The position numbers and the translations under genes were made by a program. From Rhyacophila brunnea (Eukaryota > Arthropoda > Insecta > Trichoptera > Rhyacophilidae), in NCBI GenBank assembly GCA_022495005.1, contig JAGYXB010002029.1:744001-808000 (forward strand): DNA of 64,000 bases, written 5' to 3'. Under the pieces are notes generated by a model. It was given only the letters and a program-made list of their open reading frames with translations, was not told where the DNA came from and did no database searches. Positions 21,698 to 33,021 of the stretch are shown here, one piece after another (within the stretch, counting starts at the first letter, position 1; each line of letters starts with the position of its first letter).

Positions 21698-22655
21698 ATA
21701 CCCACTTAGTTAAGGTAATATAAATCGTGATATTAACTGTCACTTTTCAATTTATAAACAAATGGGTTCCGTAAATCAACTTATTAACAACAGGTGAATT
21801 TTCAAATGAGAGAATGCATTCAGAAATCCAATTTTGCTTAACTACCTTCTTAGCAGAAGATTGACTGTCTCGATTTAAAATGAAGACTGCTTGAATAATA
21901 ATGATGCGATAGGTGAACGGTGAACGAACGCGATATCGATTCTGCTATTTTATTTAGAATCGATAAATTATTAAACCACAGGCGTTGATCTCTAACCTTC
22001 CCAGGCTAATTTATACCGAGATTGCAATCAAATCGCTCCTAAATTCTTTTTTATCGCCTTTTTACTCATTGTCGCCTTGATATAGCGCGTCGCGTGGGCG
22101 TCGGATTGGAGACGCTTCGCTTCGACGTCGCAATAATGCAACTTTTGACTGTCCTAATTTTTATAAATCTTTTCGTCTAGCGAAAGAATATTTTAGATAA
22201 ATATATCGTCACCTTACTATTAAAAGACCTCGTAAGTCCGATATTATGGAAAAGTTTATAAAAATTAAGTTTATTAGACAATATTTAAACAAAAAAACAT
22301 TTAAAATCATCGTTCAACGGCTCAATCAACGGTTCTTTAGACTAGTATGCTCTCCATCTATTGACAAATTTTAAAAACTCAGGTTTCGTGGTTTCAAACA
22401 TGGAATTAAAACCTCGCATTTCACAACCAATATTAGCAGATTCATCGATTAGAGAGGTGTTTAAACTATTGTTTTTATTACGTTTTTTCCTTCCCCTCAA
22501 CATTCTTCTCAAACAGATTCACGAGGTTTTAATAGTAAGGTGACGATAATATATAAAATAGGTCTCTCTCTACCTATCGCGATAGACTACCTAACCTTAA
22601 ATGCAGGCGTACATATTTTATTGCTAGATCCGAAAGTTAAATAATTGTACCCAAT
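21698..22655. other. Mixed stretch, no gene seen
   Basis: Mostly A+T-rich, with a CpG-rich patch at about 22080-22135 (GCGCGTCGCGTGGGCGTCGG). A short ORF at 22361-22543 is unsupported. Confidence 0.4.
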
Positions 22656-23061
22656 CAGTGGCGGATTTAATGGCATGGGGGCCCAACGCACTAACTGATT
22701 TTGAGGACCCCTACGATAAAATTTATTACAAACGTAGCCAGTAAAAATTATTAATGTAGGAATGTCACAATATGTACTTTACTATTTTTTTTAATTATTG
22801 ACAGCGATGACACGTAATAATATCAGTGGTTATTTTCTATTTTTTTGAGAAAGTATTATGTATTTGCTAAAGTGTATATGCTGTAGGCCCTTTTGATGTT
22901 AGTTATGCCTTGGGTAATATTTTACACCGAATTTGTGAGAAATCCTTATCTTTTTTTAGGTCTTAATTATTAAATATTAATTAATAATACTGGTTTGAAC
23001 GGTTTCGAGGCCCCTTTGTAAGTCTTTTTACAAGTCGATTGCGTCATCTGCCGTAACCCTT
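22656..23061 (+). mobile_element. hAT element, left end only
   Basis: CAGTGGCGGATTTAATGGCA followed by GGGGGCCC is a typical hAT terminus with its subterminal G/C block. Further GGCCCCTTT-like words occur at about 22887 and 23010. No matching right end was found before the inverted repeat at 23062. Confidence 0.5.
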
Positions 23062-23760
23062 AGCGATGGTGCCCACAGAACGCGTCGAGCGGGCGAAGTC
23101 GGCGTATTCATAACCATAATCACACGTCTCTCGCCGCGCTTTACCCTTCACCTATGTAATAAGCGGCCCAAGCAGCACAAAACAATTATTTTTACAGCGT
23201 CTCTCATAACAAAGCAATAAAAACATTGCTTTTGGCCCGTCGATCGACGAGCGCCGCACTCGCGCAAAATTTCTACAAGTGGCGCGTAAATCATCAAAAA
23301 TAAAACGTAATCAAATACGCCAGCGCCCACTGGACTTAACGATGCCTTGCGCGCCGCCTGCCGCATGAGTCACCGTTTTTCGCTTCTCGGCGATACGATT
23401 TAATGAAAATACAAAGAAGTACATTCATTGAACACGGCTACCAAAATTACGCTGCTTGAGGCGTAGTCGATCGACGGGCCAAAAGCAATTATTTAATAAC
23501 AGAGAACCCATTGTTTTATTTTATTCCGTGTCATTATATTTCGCTGGTTGAATAATGTCGTCGTAAATATTTATTACAAGCCCCGAAATAATATAATATT
23601 TTTATTGCTTTGTTATGAGAGACGCTGTAAAAATAATTGTTTTGTGCTGCTTGGGCCGCTTATTACATAGGTGAAGGGTAATGCGCGGCGAGAGACGTGT
23701 GATTATGGTTATGAATACGCCGACTTCGCCCGCTCGACGCGTTCTGTGGGCACCATCGCT
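23062..23760. repeat. Near-perfect long inverted repeat (hairpin locus)
   Basis: Arm 1 at 23062-23223 and arm 2 at 23599-23760 are both 162 nt and reverse complements with one mismatch noticed (near 23139 versus 23683). A second paired block of 24 nt (23225-23248 with 23466-23489, GTCGATCGACGGGCCAAAAG and neighbours) extends the symmetry; in arm 2 the two blocks are separated by 109 nt (23490-23598). The loop is about 217 nt. ORFs of about 70 codons crossing the arms mirror each other and are not taken as genes. It could be a hairpin RNA source, a foldback element or a recent inverted duplication. Confidence 0.9.
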
Positions 23761-24122
23761 TACACGCGCATGGGGTAGAAAGCAGTCATGGGTTTTGAGA
23801 AAAATAAAATTATACAATCAAAAGCATGATACGAAATTGGTGTTTATTGTTTAATAACGACGCACTTCAAAGACTGTACCTACTTAAATCTGTGTCTCAA
23901 CCGATGGTCCGCGAATCTTCAGCGAAAACACCGTGATTCAACGCGAGAGACAGTCAACTGTATAGGACGCTACGGGTTTCTCAATACCTCTGGTTATATT
24001 AGTACATACTTATTCACCTACATGCTACCATGTTACTTGACAGCTTTCAAAGGGTTTTTCATTATTAAAAAATTAAACAATTCATAAAGAAATAGTGTAA
24101 GTAGTCTCGCTCGTCATAAGAA
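23761..24122. other. Stretch between inverted repeat and MITE, no gene seen
   Basis: No recognisable feature in about 360 bp. Confidence 0.45.
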
Positions 24123-24125
24123 TAA

Positions 24126-24995
24126 AGCCCATATTCCATTGGCAGATCGCGTCTGGCCCGATCGTCTGCCGCGACTGTCAAACTCTATTCTCTATGGTTT
24201 TCAAGGATCGTGAGCGATCGGGTCGAAAGTGAAAAATTTTCTATTATCCGTCGTGCGATCCTTTCATTATCAAGCGAAGATTGCCGAAAGCGTACGAAAA
24301 TAGCCGAATATGCGCCTGAGTCATGCAAACGGTCGATTTCAACTGAACAACTACAAGGTGGCGAAAACTTAAAAAATATATATGGAGTATCACCGAGGAC
24401 ACAGTCCTCGTCGAATAAATACACTTCAAAGATATAGTGTGGAACGTAAAAAAATCCGCCATATTCAATGGCGATCACGCTGTTCTTCAGTTAGCCAACT
24501 TTTGACCCAGTGTTTTCGTTTACGGCGAGTCCTGACCGCCTGAGCCAGTTGAAATATAGCCATACTCGCTACAATAAATTAGTCTTTGGATTATTCGATT
24601 TCGATATTCGAATTACTCAATTGGTTTGGAGATTCAAGCTCGCCCAGTTATTCATGATGTAAATTAACAATAAGTATACAAACTTTCTATAAATGTCAAA
24701 CGGCCGCATAAATTTTAACAGATCTGATGCTCGCTAGGTTTGACAGCTGACAGCTCAGTTTTGTTGACGTAAAATTGCGCGGGAATGCGTTCAGTGTAGC
24801 CACCAATCTAAGAAATATCTAGTTTTCACTCAACCTATATTTTTAATAATAGCAACACTAGTATTATTTTAACCAATCAAATCAAGGACCAACGAGTTTG
24901 AATCGTTGCGTGTAATTGCAAATAGCTAGCGACGACGGTTGGCGTCGATCGTTGGATCGGGTTGGGTCTGTGCGTCTGCCAATGGAATATGGCCT
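24126..24995. mobile_element. 870-bp MITE with TAA duplications (PIF/Harbinger-like)
   Basis: The TIRs read AGCCCATATTCCATTGGCAG at the left and AGGCCATATTCCATTGGCAG from the right. TAA lies at 24123-24125 and 24996-24998. A 3-bp TWA duplication is the mark of PIF/Harbinger. Opposed short ORFs at 24185-24478 have no recognisable domain, so it is treated as non-autonomous. Confidence 0.75.
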
Positions 24996-24998
24996 TAA

Positions 24999-26234
24999 TA
25001 ATGCGTCTGTCAGCTGTTACGGAAAACTCAACTCCAGGCGAAAGTTACTGCATAGTCAAGTTGCGCCATTAGGCGACAACCTTTCCTCAAGATAATAAGA
25101 AGCATAACGTCAAACTTATTCTTTGTGGTAAAGGTTTGTAGGGTTTTCTCGACCGGTGTTTTGGCATCGTTGTAGGATCTATTTTCAAGGCTGCGGACAT
25201 TGATTTACCTTTTAATAATGGCTGCAAGATTAAATACCAAGTTTTCAAACATAACACAAAACTTTGAACCTTACATAAAAAATCTTATGTATTTCGCCGT
25301 ATCCATAATCAATATTACATTTCTTGATCAATGTTCTCGTGACTGAACCGGTTTTTCTAATACACCTACCTAACTATACAAAACCATGAACATTAATTTA
25401 ATTGTTTAGTTGATTTCAGCTTCTAGCGATGATTGGGATATGTAAAGCATGCATAATAAATTATAGGTAAGTATAAAAAAACGGAGATTGTGGTGTAAAA
25501 TGACGTTGTAGGCGGACAGCGTCCACCCCTGTTTGGGGTGCAGGCGCGCGCACAAAAAAATGATTTGGGGGGTGAGGGTCCATTTTGAACAAATATCCAT
25601 ATTTAAAGAAGATTTTTAAAGATCGATTTTTAACGTGACTGGAGGGGGCGGGGTTAACAAAATCTAGCAGGTGCCACTGACTTATTTACCCTTAGATTAT
25701 AGTCGCTTTAATCGCGGAATACGCGTGGCTTAACTATCATATCTGTTAGGATCGATAGTGACCGTTTGTGTTATCTGCGCTGTCGTGCCTATTAAAACAA
25801 ATATTGGTTAACACAGATAGTTGCACCAAATTATGAATGCCCCGGGTTTTCCAGTGTCATCAGAGTCACGATCTTAATTCATGAGGTCCTGACGAAGAAG
25901 AATAATGATAGGTATCCCAACCACCTAAATAATTTGCATTTTTTTTACAAACCCCCCTTGTGTGTACACCTGTTAAGGTTGTATATATATTATATATATA
26001 TTTCTTTAGATCACAAAAATAGATGACAAACATATTTATTATTCATACAAAAGACTATCCTGAATTCCGGCTTTGTAATTCACGAGATTTCGTAATCAAT
26101 GAGCCGAGCCCAAATCCGCTGATCAGTTAGTGGTTATTAAAACAAATGTGATATTCAGTTAAGACAGGTGGGTATTGTTTTATTTTAATAATTAAAGCCT
26201 ATCGAATGCCGTAGGTATTCTACGACTTCCGTAG
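24999..26234. other. A+T-rich stretch, no gene seen
   Basis: No TIR pair, SINE or coding signal supported. A short (TA)n-like run lies near 25982-26000. Confidence 0.45.
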
Positions 26235-26444
26235 TTGCCAAAGCTCCTCGACTCTCGGCGGAGTCTGCTCGCAGAAGGCTCCACCTCCGACTACTTATTA
26301 TTACTTACCACCGTGTTGTACTGCACCGACTTACTAACTAAAATGTGCACGAGCAACTTCAATAATAATCCCTCTACTGAGAAAAGGCTTTCCGAGTTCG
26401 AGACATGCACCTTCTCAGACCTGATGAAGACGGCGGGCGGCTAG
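26235..26444 (+). CDS. Possible small host coding exon (unrecognised)
   Basis: An open frame of 69 codons whose sequence is less A+T-biased and less repetitive than its surroundings. The most credible start is the ATG at 26342 (AAAATGTGC, A at -3), giving MCTSNFNNNPSTEKRLSEFE..., a 34-residue polar peptide ending at the stop at 26442-26444. The preceding 100 bp, rich in CTCC words, could be a 5' UTR. A possible acceptor (TATTTTACAG) lies downstream near 26463-26472. No domain is recognised. It may equally be a chance ORF. Confidence 0.2.
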   Translation: MPKLLDSRRSLLAEGSTSDYLLLLTTVLYCTDLLTKMCTSNFNNNPSTEKRLSEFETCTFSDLMKTAGG

Positions 26445-26893
26445 TCAACTGGTCATACCTAATATTTTACAGAGCGACCATATCGTAGCTTCTGGTCGTC
26501 AATATAGATACCTATATACACAGTTTGAAGGCATATACATAATACCATTAACAGGAACGCAAAATGAAACTAGTTAAAAAATATATTACCATTGTGCCAC
26601 ATTGCGCCATCGCGTTCGACTGTTGCATGTTTTCAATGGGAGGAAACGAGAGGGAATGCAGTGTTAAGATGCTGAAGTGGGGGGAAACCGCATGTCAGTT
26701 AAAAAAAAGGCAGATTTTAGTTTAGTTATTATCCATTCTCATTGACAATTTAAAAAATAATTTTAAAGTGTTATAATCTGAACGGATTTGGGAATTATAA
26801 CAACAAACAATCTCTCAGATATGAATCCAAAAAAAACTCCAAAGTCCTTCGCCAACACGTACGTATTAGTGGCGAAGCACACTGCAAGAAGCA
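26445..26893. other. Stretch without visible gene
   Basis: No feature recognised. Confidence 0.4.
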
Positions 26894-26968
26894 GTGCGAT
26901 GCGCGCATGGCGCAGGGGCCTAAATGGCACTTGCTTTTTACGCCTCTCGCACCACGCGCGCATCGCAC
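26894..26968. other. 75-nt hairpin-forming sequence
   Basis: The arms 26894-26920 (GTGCGATGCGCGCATGG...) and 26942-26968 (complement GTGCGATGCGCGCGTGGT...) pair over about 27 nt with a few mismatches or a bulge; the loop is about 21 nt. Size and shape are those of a precursor microRNA hairpin, but the G+C-rich stem could also be a degraded foldback element. No known family is recognised. Confidence 0.45.
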
Positions 26969-27297
26969 GGTCATAGTGTCACTATTTAGAGCGCTGTAAA
27001 ACGAAACAGTTTGAAACTCGCTGATTTTAAATATAATACAGGACTCAACGCGACTTATTATTTCGTATTACAACTCCAATATTATGCTATTTTATGACAT
27101 TTTCATCTCCGGATCTAATTCATTCGAGCCGGATGTAGGATCGAGCATAGTTAGTACCTAAAGTTTGCAACGCGAATAAATTCTTTCTTCTTGATAATAA
27201 TTTTAGCTCTCAGCCATCTGTCCTGTCCTAAGTAAGCAATAAAGAAAACGAAGTTATGTCCTGTCAAACATAACAAACTTATTAATATGATATAGGA

Positions 27298-27370
27298 CAG
27301 GGATGGCGAATTTGTGACACGTGTGACACCTTGTGTGACACGTGGAACATTTTTGTGTGACACGTAACCA
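27298..27370 (+). mobile_element. hAT-like left terminus
   Basis: CAGGGATGGCGAA is a classic hAT end. It is followed by three spaced GTGACACGTG-like words (27316-27368) that could be subterminal transposase-binding repeats. No right end was found. Confidence 0.45.
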
Positions 27371-27624
27371 GAGTTCGAAGGACAACAAAAGTTGAGCATA
27401 TTTTTTTAAATAAAATTATACGATACCCAATGTAATTATATTGTTTTTTAAGTGACCTGCACATAAAAATATTGTTGATTTTTATAAAAATTATTTCTCA
27501 ATAATAGACGATTTGCTGAAAGACTTTTTCGGTCAGAACGGAACAAATAGTCAATACCTTGCAGATATTAATTGTACCACATTGCATTTATATGGCAATC
27601 AGCTCCGGTCTCAGAAATTGAACT

Positions 27625-27770
27625 AAATAAGTTTTAAAATAGTTTCGCCTAAAAAATGTACCTACTGCATTAATTTTACACATAAAGAATCGTTTTCGAT
27701 CGGGGAATCGAACCCGGAGCTCCCTGATGAAAGGCCAGCGCCTTATGCACTGCACCATGATACATCAAAT
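27625..27770 (-). repeat. tRNA-derived SINE, family A, copy 3
   Basis: On the minus strand: GGTGCAGTGCATAAGGCGCT (A-box region), GGCCTTTCATC, and B-box-like GGGTTCGATTCCCCG, in the same order as copies at 1.5 and 5.8 kb. The head is well preserved and the body degraded. Confidence 0.7.
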
Positions 27771-27929
27771 CGAAACTAGAAATCATATATAGGTATTCTG
27801 TTTTAATTTATTTAATCCTTCTTTTATTTAATTACCTCGACACAAACGTAGAAAAAGATTTGTCATCCCTGCTATAAGGACATGCCGCTATAATGACATG
27901 ACTTTGGTTATCCAGACATAGGTATATTA
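27771..27929. other. Short flank of the nested element, nothing seen
   Basis: A+T-rich, no feature recognised. Confidence 0.4.
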
Positions 27930-29125
27930 CAGTGGCGAAGGGTGACTTTTTGAAAGAGGTAGGCTGTGGGAGTAACCATGCTTGTCGGATATATTTGCGG
28001 GAAATAAGAAGATAACCCAATATTACTACTGATGAATAGGTACGCTAAAACGAAGAAATTTCAAAAGCTTAATTGGTTTGTTATAATTAGTTCATAAAAA
28101 TAAGCAATTAGTTTGAATTACTTATGTATTTTCCTAAACATTTATAAACGTAACATACGCTCAAAATATATTACCTATATCTATGAAAATATCCGTTGTT
28201 GTATATATATTATGTTCCATAACAATTTATAATTTAACCCGTAAAACTAAACATTTTAAAATACTTCTATATTTTAAACACAGACTTAGGTAGGTACAAT
28301 ATTAGATATCTAAATTGTCTAATGAGTGAACTAATAAATAAATAAAAATCACCAGATAAATTATTTTATATTTATAACAACAAGCAATACATATTTATGT
28401 GATTGAATCCCATAGAAATTATTTTTTTATATTATCTTCTTATTAATTATTTTGAGTAAATGTGCTCTCGCGACGTAAGCGCTAACGAAACAGCTTGTAC
28501 ATTTGTATGCGGACCCCAGACATTTTGAAATAATGAGAAAAAAACTTCATATTGAAAAACCCGTCGGTTCACGCGAAAATAATCCTATACAATATGTGAA
28601 GCGAAACGCGGTGTTATCTCTTTTTTTAAACTTTCGAGAGATGCCATAGATGGTGCTTATTGAAATATGGGTAAAGGTCGTAAAATTATGACAATTATAC
28701 GATAGATGTCTTTGGGCATATTGAATATCGTCGATGCACATCAAATATAGTCTATGTGACGATTTTACGAAAATGAGCTAAATATACAGTTTTTTTTCTT
28801 TTTTTTTCTTTACCTTGTAAAATATGAACCATATGATAATAACAAAAATTAAGGGAGATAGAAAACAAACTATGTGCCAACATTCAAAACTTTGCATTTA
28901 AATATGAACCATGTGATCTTACTGCACATTCGTCATATTTAATACGTGGCTAGTACCGGGTTTATGGTCACATGGTCCGTATTTTACATCATGATTTCAC
29001 TTTACGTGTCCTAGTTGTTTTTGGAGTGAAAAACTATATAAACCACACCTAATATCACTGTTTTAGTATCTGTGATCATTTGTTTTATAAATTAGCGGTA
29101 AGTTATTACATTTTATTAAATAAAT

Positions 29126-30764
29126 TTGATGTATTTTCATGTAAATATGCTTTGCGAATCAACTGGAGAGTGGATCCTACAAAGTGATATGGATATTTCT
29201 TTACCAATGGATTCTGATATTTCAGTAGTTCAGAAAATTAAAAAAAGGAGAGTCTTGGGGAAAGGGTATGTCGGCTATAAAAAACATTGCGGAAAATATC
29301 AACAAAGCCAATCAAAGCAAGCAAAGTCTATGGGAATAAGATGTTCACACAAATTACCCAAGGTGGCATATAAAAATTCTTTAAGTTGTCGCCTGCACAC
29401 ATTTCACAATTTTTGGATGTTGAAAACTTGGTCATAGAAAAAAGCATATTTCTTGAGCTTTGTAGCAACACGTGCTGTAAGAAAGCGTCGCAGTGAAAGT
29501 ACAGCTATCACGAAGAAGAATCAAGAGCACGGTATATATATTTATACCAAGGACGGGGATAAACATAAAGTGTGCCGCAAAATGTTCATAAATACTTTGA
29601 GCATCACACAAAGCACCAACACAAGATGGAGTTATCAGCAATACATTATTATTAATGACGGCAAAAATGTTCCCCCCAACAATACAAATAAATGAGTGGC
29701 CAAGCAAACTGAAGCTGTGGAGAATGTAAAAAAGTGGCTAAATCTTCTGCCAGTTGTTCCAAGTCATTATTTTCGGTCTCAAACAAAACGACTATATGTC
29801 GAATCGTCTTTTTTATCAACCCAAAACATGCTATCAGTCTTCAATATGTGGTGCACAGAGAACAATGTGCTAACTGTGAACAGAAACTTTTCCAGCAACG
29901 TTTTAAGGCTTAAAAAGTTTCTATTCACCATCCACGCAAAGGTCAATGTAATATTTGTGTAGGATTTAAATGTGATCTTGGGAAAGAAATTTACGACCAA
30001 CACATAACACGAAAGGAGCAAGGTAAAAAGGCCAAGAACACTGCCAAAGAATCTACTAGCGAGACTACATTAGTTTTAAGAATGGACTTGCGGAGTGTGA
30101 TGTTATGCCCTAAATTGCTGGCATCTGCTGTTTACTACAAACAGAAACTACAACTACATAATTTCATCTTATATGTCCTAAATAAGGCGGACGTGACTCC
30201 CTACGTGTGGCACGAAGCAGATGGAGGTGTGACCTCCAACGAGTTCACAAGTTATATTATCAACTAGTTAGGGACCAGGCCACGTAACTATAATAAGATC
30301 ATCCTAATTTCTAATGGTTGTAATTACCAAAATCGGAATCGAATACTGGCAAGAGCTTTAAGTGACTACTCAAAAATAACATAAGTCACTGTAGAACAGA
30401 TATTTTTGACCATACTATGACGGAAGCTGATAATGTCCATTCTGTGCTGGAGCATTACTTCAAGCCCCCAATATATTATCCAAATGATTATGTATCACGC
30501 ATGCAAATGGCTCGACCCAAACAGCTGTATAATATTAAAAATGTTCATTCTGATTATTTTTTAATTTACGAAACTTTAAATACGAACTTAACTTCTTTGA
30601 GACCAGGAAAGAAAGTAGGGGATCCTGTTGTTACAGATTTAAGGGCTCTGGAATATGGCAAGAGTTGCTTCAACGCCTCTAGACTGGCTATGTTCTCCCA
30701 TTGCCACTGTATAACAGACCCCTTGCCTTGTCTGACTCCAAATTCAGGCATTTGCAAGAATTAA
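29126..30764 (+). pseudogene. DDE-type transposase of element B, broken
   Basis: One protein is spread over two frames. N-terminal blocks: KRRVLGKGYVGYKK and SMGIRCSHKL (a Cys/His-type N-terminal region), stop at 29435-29437, then KKAYFLSFVATRAVRKRRSE, KVCRKMFINTL, stop at 29693-29695, then LPVVPSHYFRSQTKRLYVES. A frame change near 29935-29940 leads to CDLGKEIYDQHI, LYVLNKADVTPYVWHEADGG, a stop at 30265-30267, SNGCNYQNRNRI, and finally TEADNVHSVLEHYFK and GDPVVTDLRALEY. This order matches a large animal family of transposase-like proteins I recognise by its GDPxVTDLRALxY block but cannot name. The Asp expected before GCxxQNRN reads Asn, so the putative catalytic triad is broken as well. Confidence 0.75.
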
Positions 30765-31059
30765 AACTTGTGATAGACAAAGTTCAAGATTCCCTATTGT
30801 CCATGTAGGAATTGGAGCAAAAACTTTAATTTAGTTTTTGTGTGTTGTGAATTATGTTCCAATTATTAATGTCAATGTTGTATAAAAACACTTCGTTTTG
30901 TTGGTCTTATTTATAGTTATTATTTTGTTTGATGTAGGTATGTACGAAATAAAAATAACATTAAAATGAAGTTGTGTTTATTTTTTCAATAGAGAATGAT
31001 TAATATTCATGCTTTCAATATTGTTAAAGAATAACAATTTATTCTTAAAGAAAGAGGGA

Positions 31060-31260
31060 AAATTTAAATGAAGGCCTCGACTTTGAATTGAAGGTTACGG
31101 GTTTGATTCCCGCTACACCGCCAACATGTTTTACATGGATGTTTTTACTGTGTAAATATGGGTGTTGTGATGACCCAATAATAAGTGTTAAACTTCATGG
31201 GAAGATGGAAAAAACATTATCAGCCGAAGTCAAATAAATGTTTGCCAAAACAGAAAATTA
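31060..31260 (+). repeat. tRNA-like SINE fragment inside element B
   Basis: A B-box-like GGTTTGATTCCCGC is followed by a body with ATGTTTTTACTGTGTAAATATGGGTGTTGTGATG, split here only for description. The A-box half is not convincing. Other SINEs in the window have similar words after the B box. Confidence 0.4.
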
Positions 31261-31823
31261 ATAAATTATTTTGTAATAAAAAAGTCATATCCTCTGCATA
31301 TCACTACACAATTCCATTGCATAGTATGTCCATAACATTCATATACATTTTGTGATAATAGAATCTCATATTTTAATTCTGTTAACTAGATACTAGACTA
31401 GTGCCTAGTTATCAAATTTGAATAATTTTGAATGATATATTTTGATAGCTAGTATTAAAAATGGTTCATGTGACGAAAACTGTGCATAGAATATGAACCA
31501 TGTGCAAAAAACGCAGTAAAATGCCATTTTCTTGTTCAAAATAGTAAATATTTGCAATAAAATGTATTCTCACATTGAATAAATATTTTTTCCCTAATTT
31601 GTCCATTAATAGAAGTGTTATTTTCCATTTCTTTTTTTTTTAAACAGTTTTTATCGATTTTCTCAGAATGTACTCAGTCACATAGACCATATTTGATGTG
31701 CATCGACGATATATTATTATTTGTGATTATATAAATACGTCAACATGAAAATAAAAATTATTTTTCTTAAGAAGGTAGGCTTTAATAATCGCCTAGTATG
31801 GAGTCTTCGTCACTGGTATCCAC

Positions 31824-33013
31824 CATATGTATCTATAGTCTATGGGTATATTATTACTCTTAAATGTTGAAGATGATTAGGATTTTAAAAAAGCCAGTGA
31901 CTTAGCACTATTTTATTTAGCACACCACCGCTGGTAATCCGTAGATATTTATTTTATTTTTTTGCCAATACCCTAACATCAAAGACAGTCTCTTATTAGA
32001 ATGGATTCAGGTAGATATTTTTAGCTTAATAAGACAAAAGATGGACAATTTTAATTCGCTTTTCTTTATTCATCTCACGATTTTCTTTTTTCAAAAAAAA
32101 GAAGCGATAATTTGTTTTCGCTCGCCTGTTTATGGACAATTCGCTAATTTGTCTTTTCCCGTTTTTCCCCCGCCGCTGTAAATATTTAATTTCTTCACTT
32201 TCTCGAGAATTTTTTTTATCCCGACGGCTAATTTTGTCATCCGGTAATTAAATATATTGACAAGAGACGTTTTGTGTCTCTCTCGCTTGACACTTATTGT
32301 TGTTGTCTTTTTGGTAGGCCTCCGAATAATAAAATAATTGTTGTCTCTGGCCGGTGATGTTTTTGAGACGAACCGCTAAAGGACTTTCTAGGAAAGGATT
32401 TATAAGACAGTTATCAGGAACATGCAATTCAACAATAGCAAGATTGGTAGAATTCTCATTTACATAGTGTACCTACTTCAAAATTCGTAGCCACATCAAA
32501 CAGATATAATGCTGACTTGAATTATACGGGGCATATAAGTATGTCGGAGAGAGTCCAGCTAGATTAATCCACCATTAGTACCCATCCATGTCTTTTTTAA
32601 TATGTGGTCCATATATAACTTCACGTCGTAATGGATTGAAGGGGTAAGAGTAGAATATGCAGTGATAACATTATACTGAATTGATGTTTTTTTAACAAAA
32701 TTGATTGTTACGTGACATAATGAATGACTCCTAAGGCCGTACTCCAACTAACACGAGCCCATAAAAATCGACCCACTCTCAGTAGGTACTAATACTCGCT
32801 CTGAATAGTTCTAGCAATTGATGTATTTGTGGTATATTATTTTAAGGATAAGTAGGTGCCTATCGAATTTTAATTTATTTTCTTCTTTTTTACAGGTGAG
32901 TTGTCCCATTTAATGTCACCTTTAAACATCTCTTTGCTTCTGCCGTAAGTTCGTAAGTATCTGTCTCATAATATCATCTACGTTGTGGATTACGCAAACT
33001 TAAACTATACTTG
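31824..33013. other. Intergenic stretch with a non-repetitive patch at 32040-32400
   Basis: No ORF of note. The patch at about 32040-32400 has fewer decayed-repeat features, pyrimidine runs and several TAATTAAAT-like homeodomain-type words; it might be conserved noncoding sequence. Confidence 0.35.
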
Positions 33014-33021
33014 GCCTATTG

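Larger units (their letters stand above)
28729..31708 (+). mobile_element. DNA transposon B (2,980 bp) with transposase remnant
   Basis: TIRs of 32 bp with one mismatch start CGTCGATGCACATCAAATAT at both ends. ATAT lies at 28725-28728 and 31709-31712, a 4-bp duplication. Copies of AATATGAACCATGTGA-like words sit inside both ends (28824, 28905, 31462 and 31492 regions, both orientations). The plus strand carries a broken transposase (29126-30764). The superfamily cannot be named safely; a 4-bp duplication with this protein type would be compatible with a Sola-like group, among others. Confidence 0.85.
27930..31815. mobile_element. hAT-like element A, interrupted by transposon B
   Basis: The left end CAGTGGCGAAGGGTGA at 27930 and the right end ...GGAGTCTTCGTCACTG at 31815 match the ends of related copies at 33022-33714 and 36901-37489, whose right-hand 70 bp are very similar (AAGAAGGTAGGCTTTAATAA). 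Element B sits at 28729-31708, so A itself is only about 900 bp. The flanks GTATATTA and GTATCCAC agree in 4 of 8 positions, so the pairing of these two ends rests mainly on family resemblance. No hAT transposase is seen. Confidence 0.6.

Noticed and set aside
23148..23817. ORFs of 71-72 codons on the arms of the inverted repeat
   Set aside because: They are mirror images of the same arm sequence and show no coding signature.
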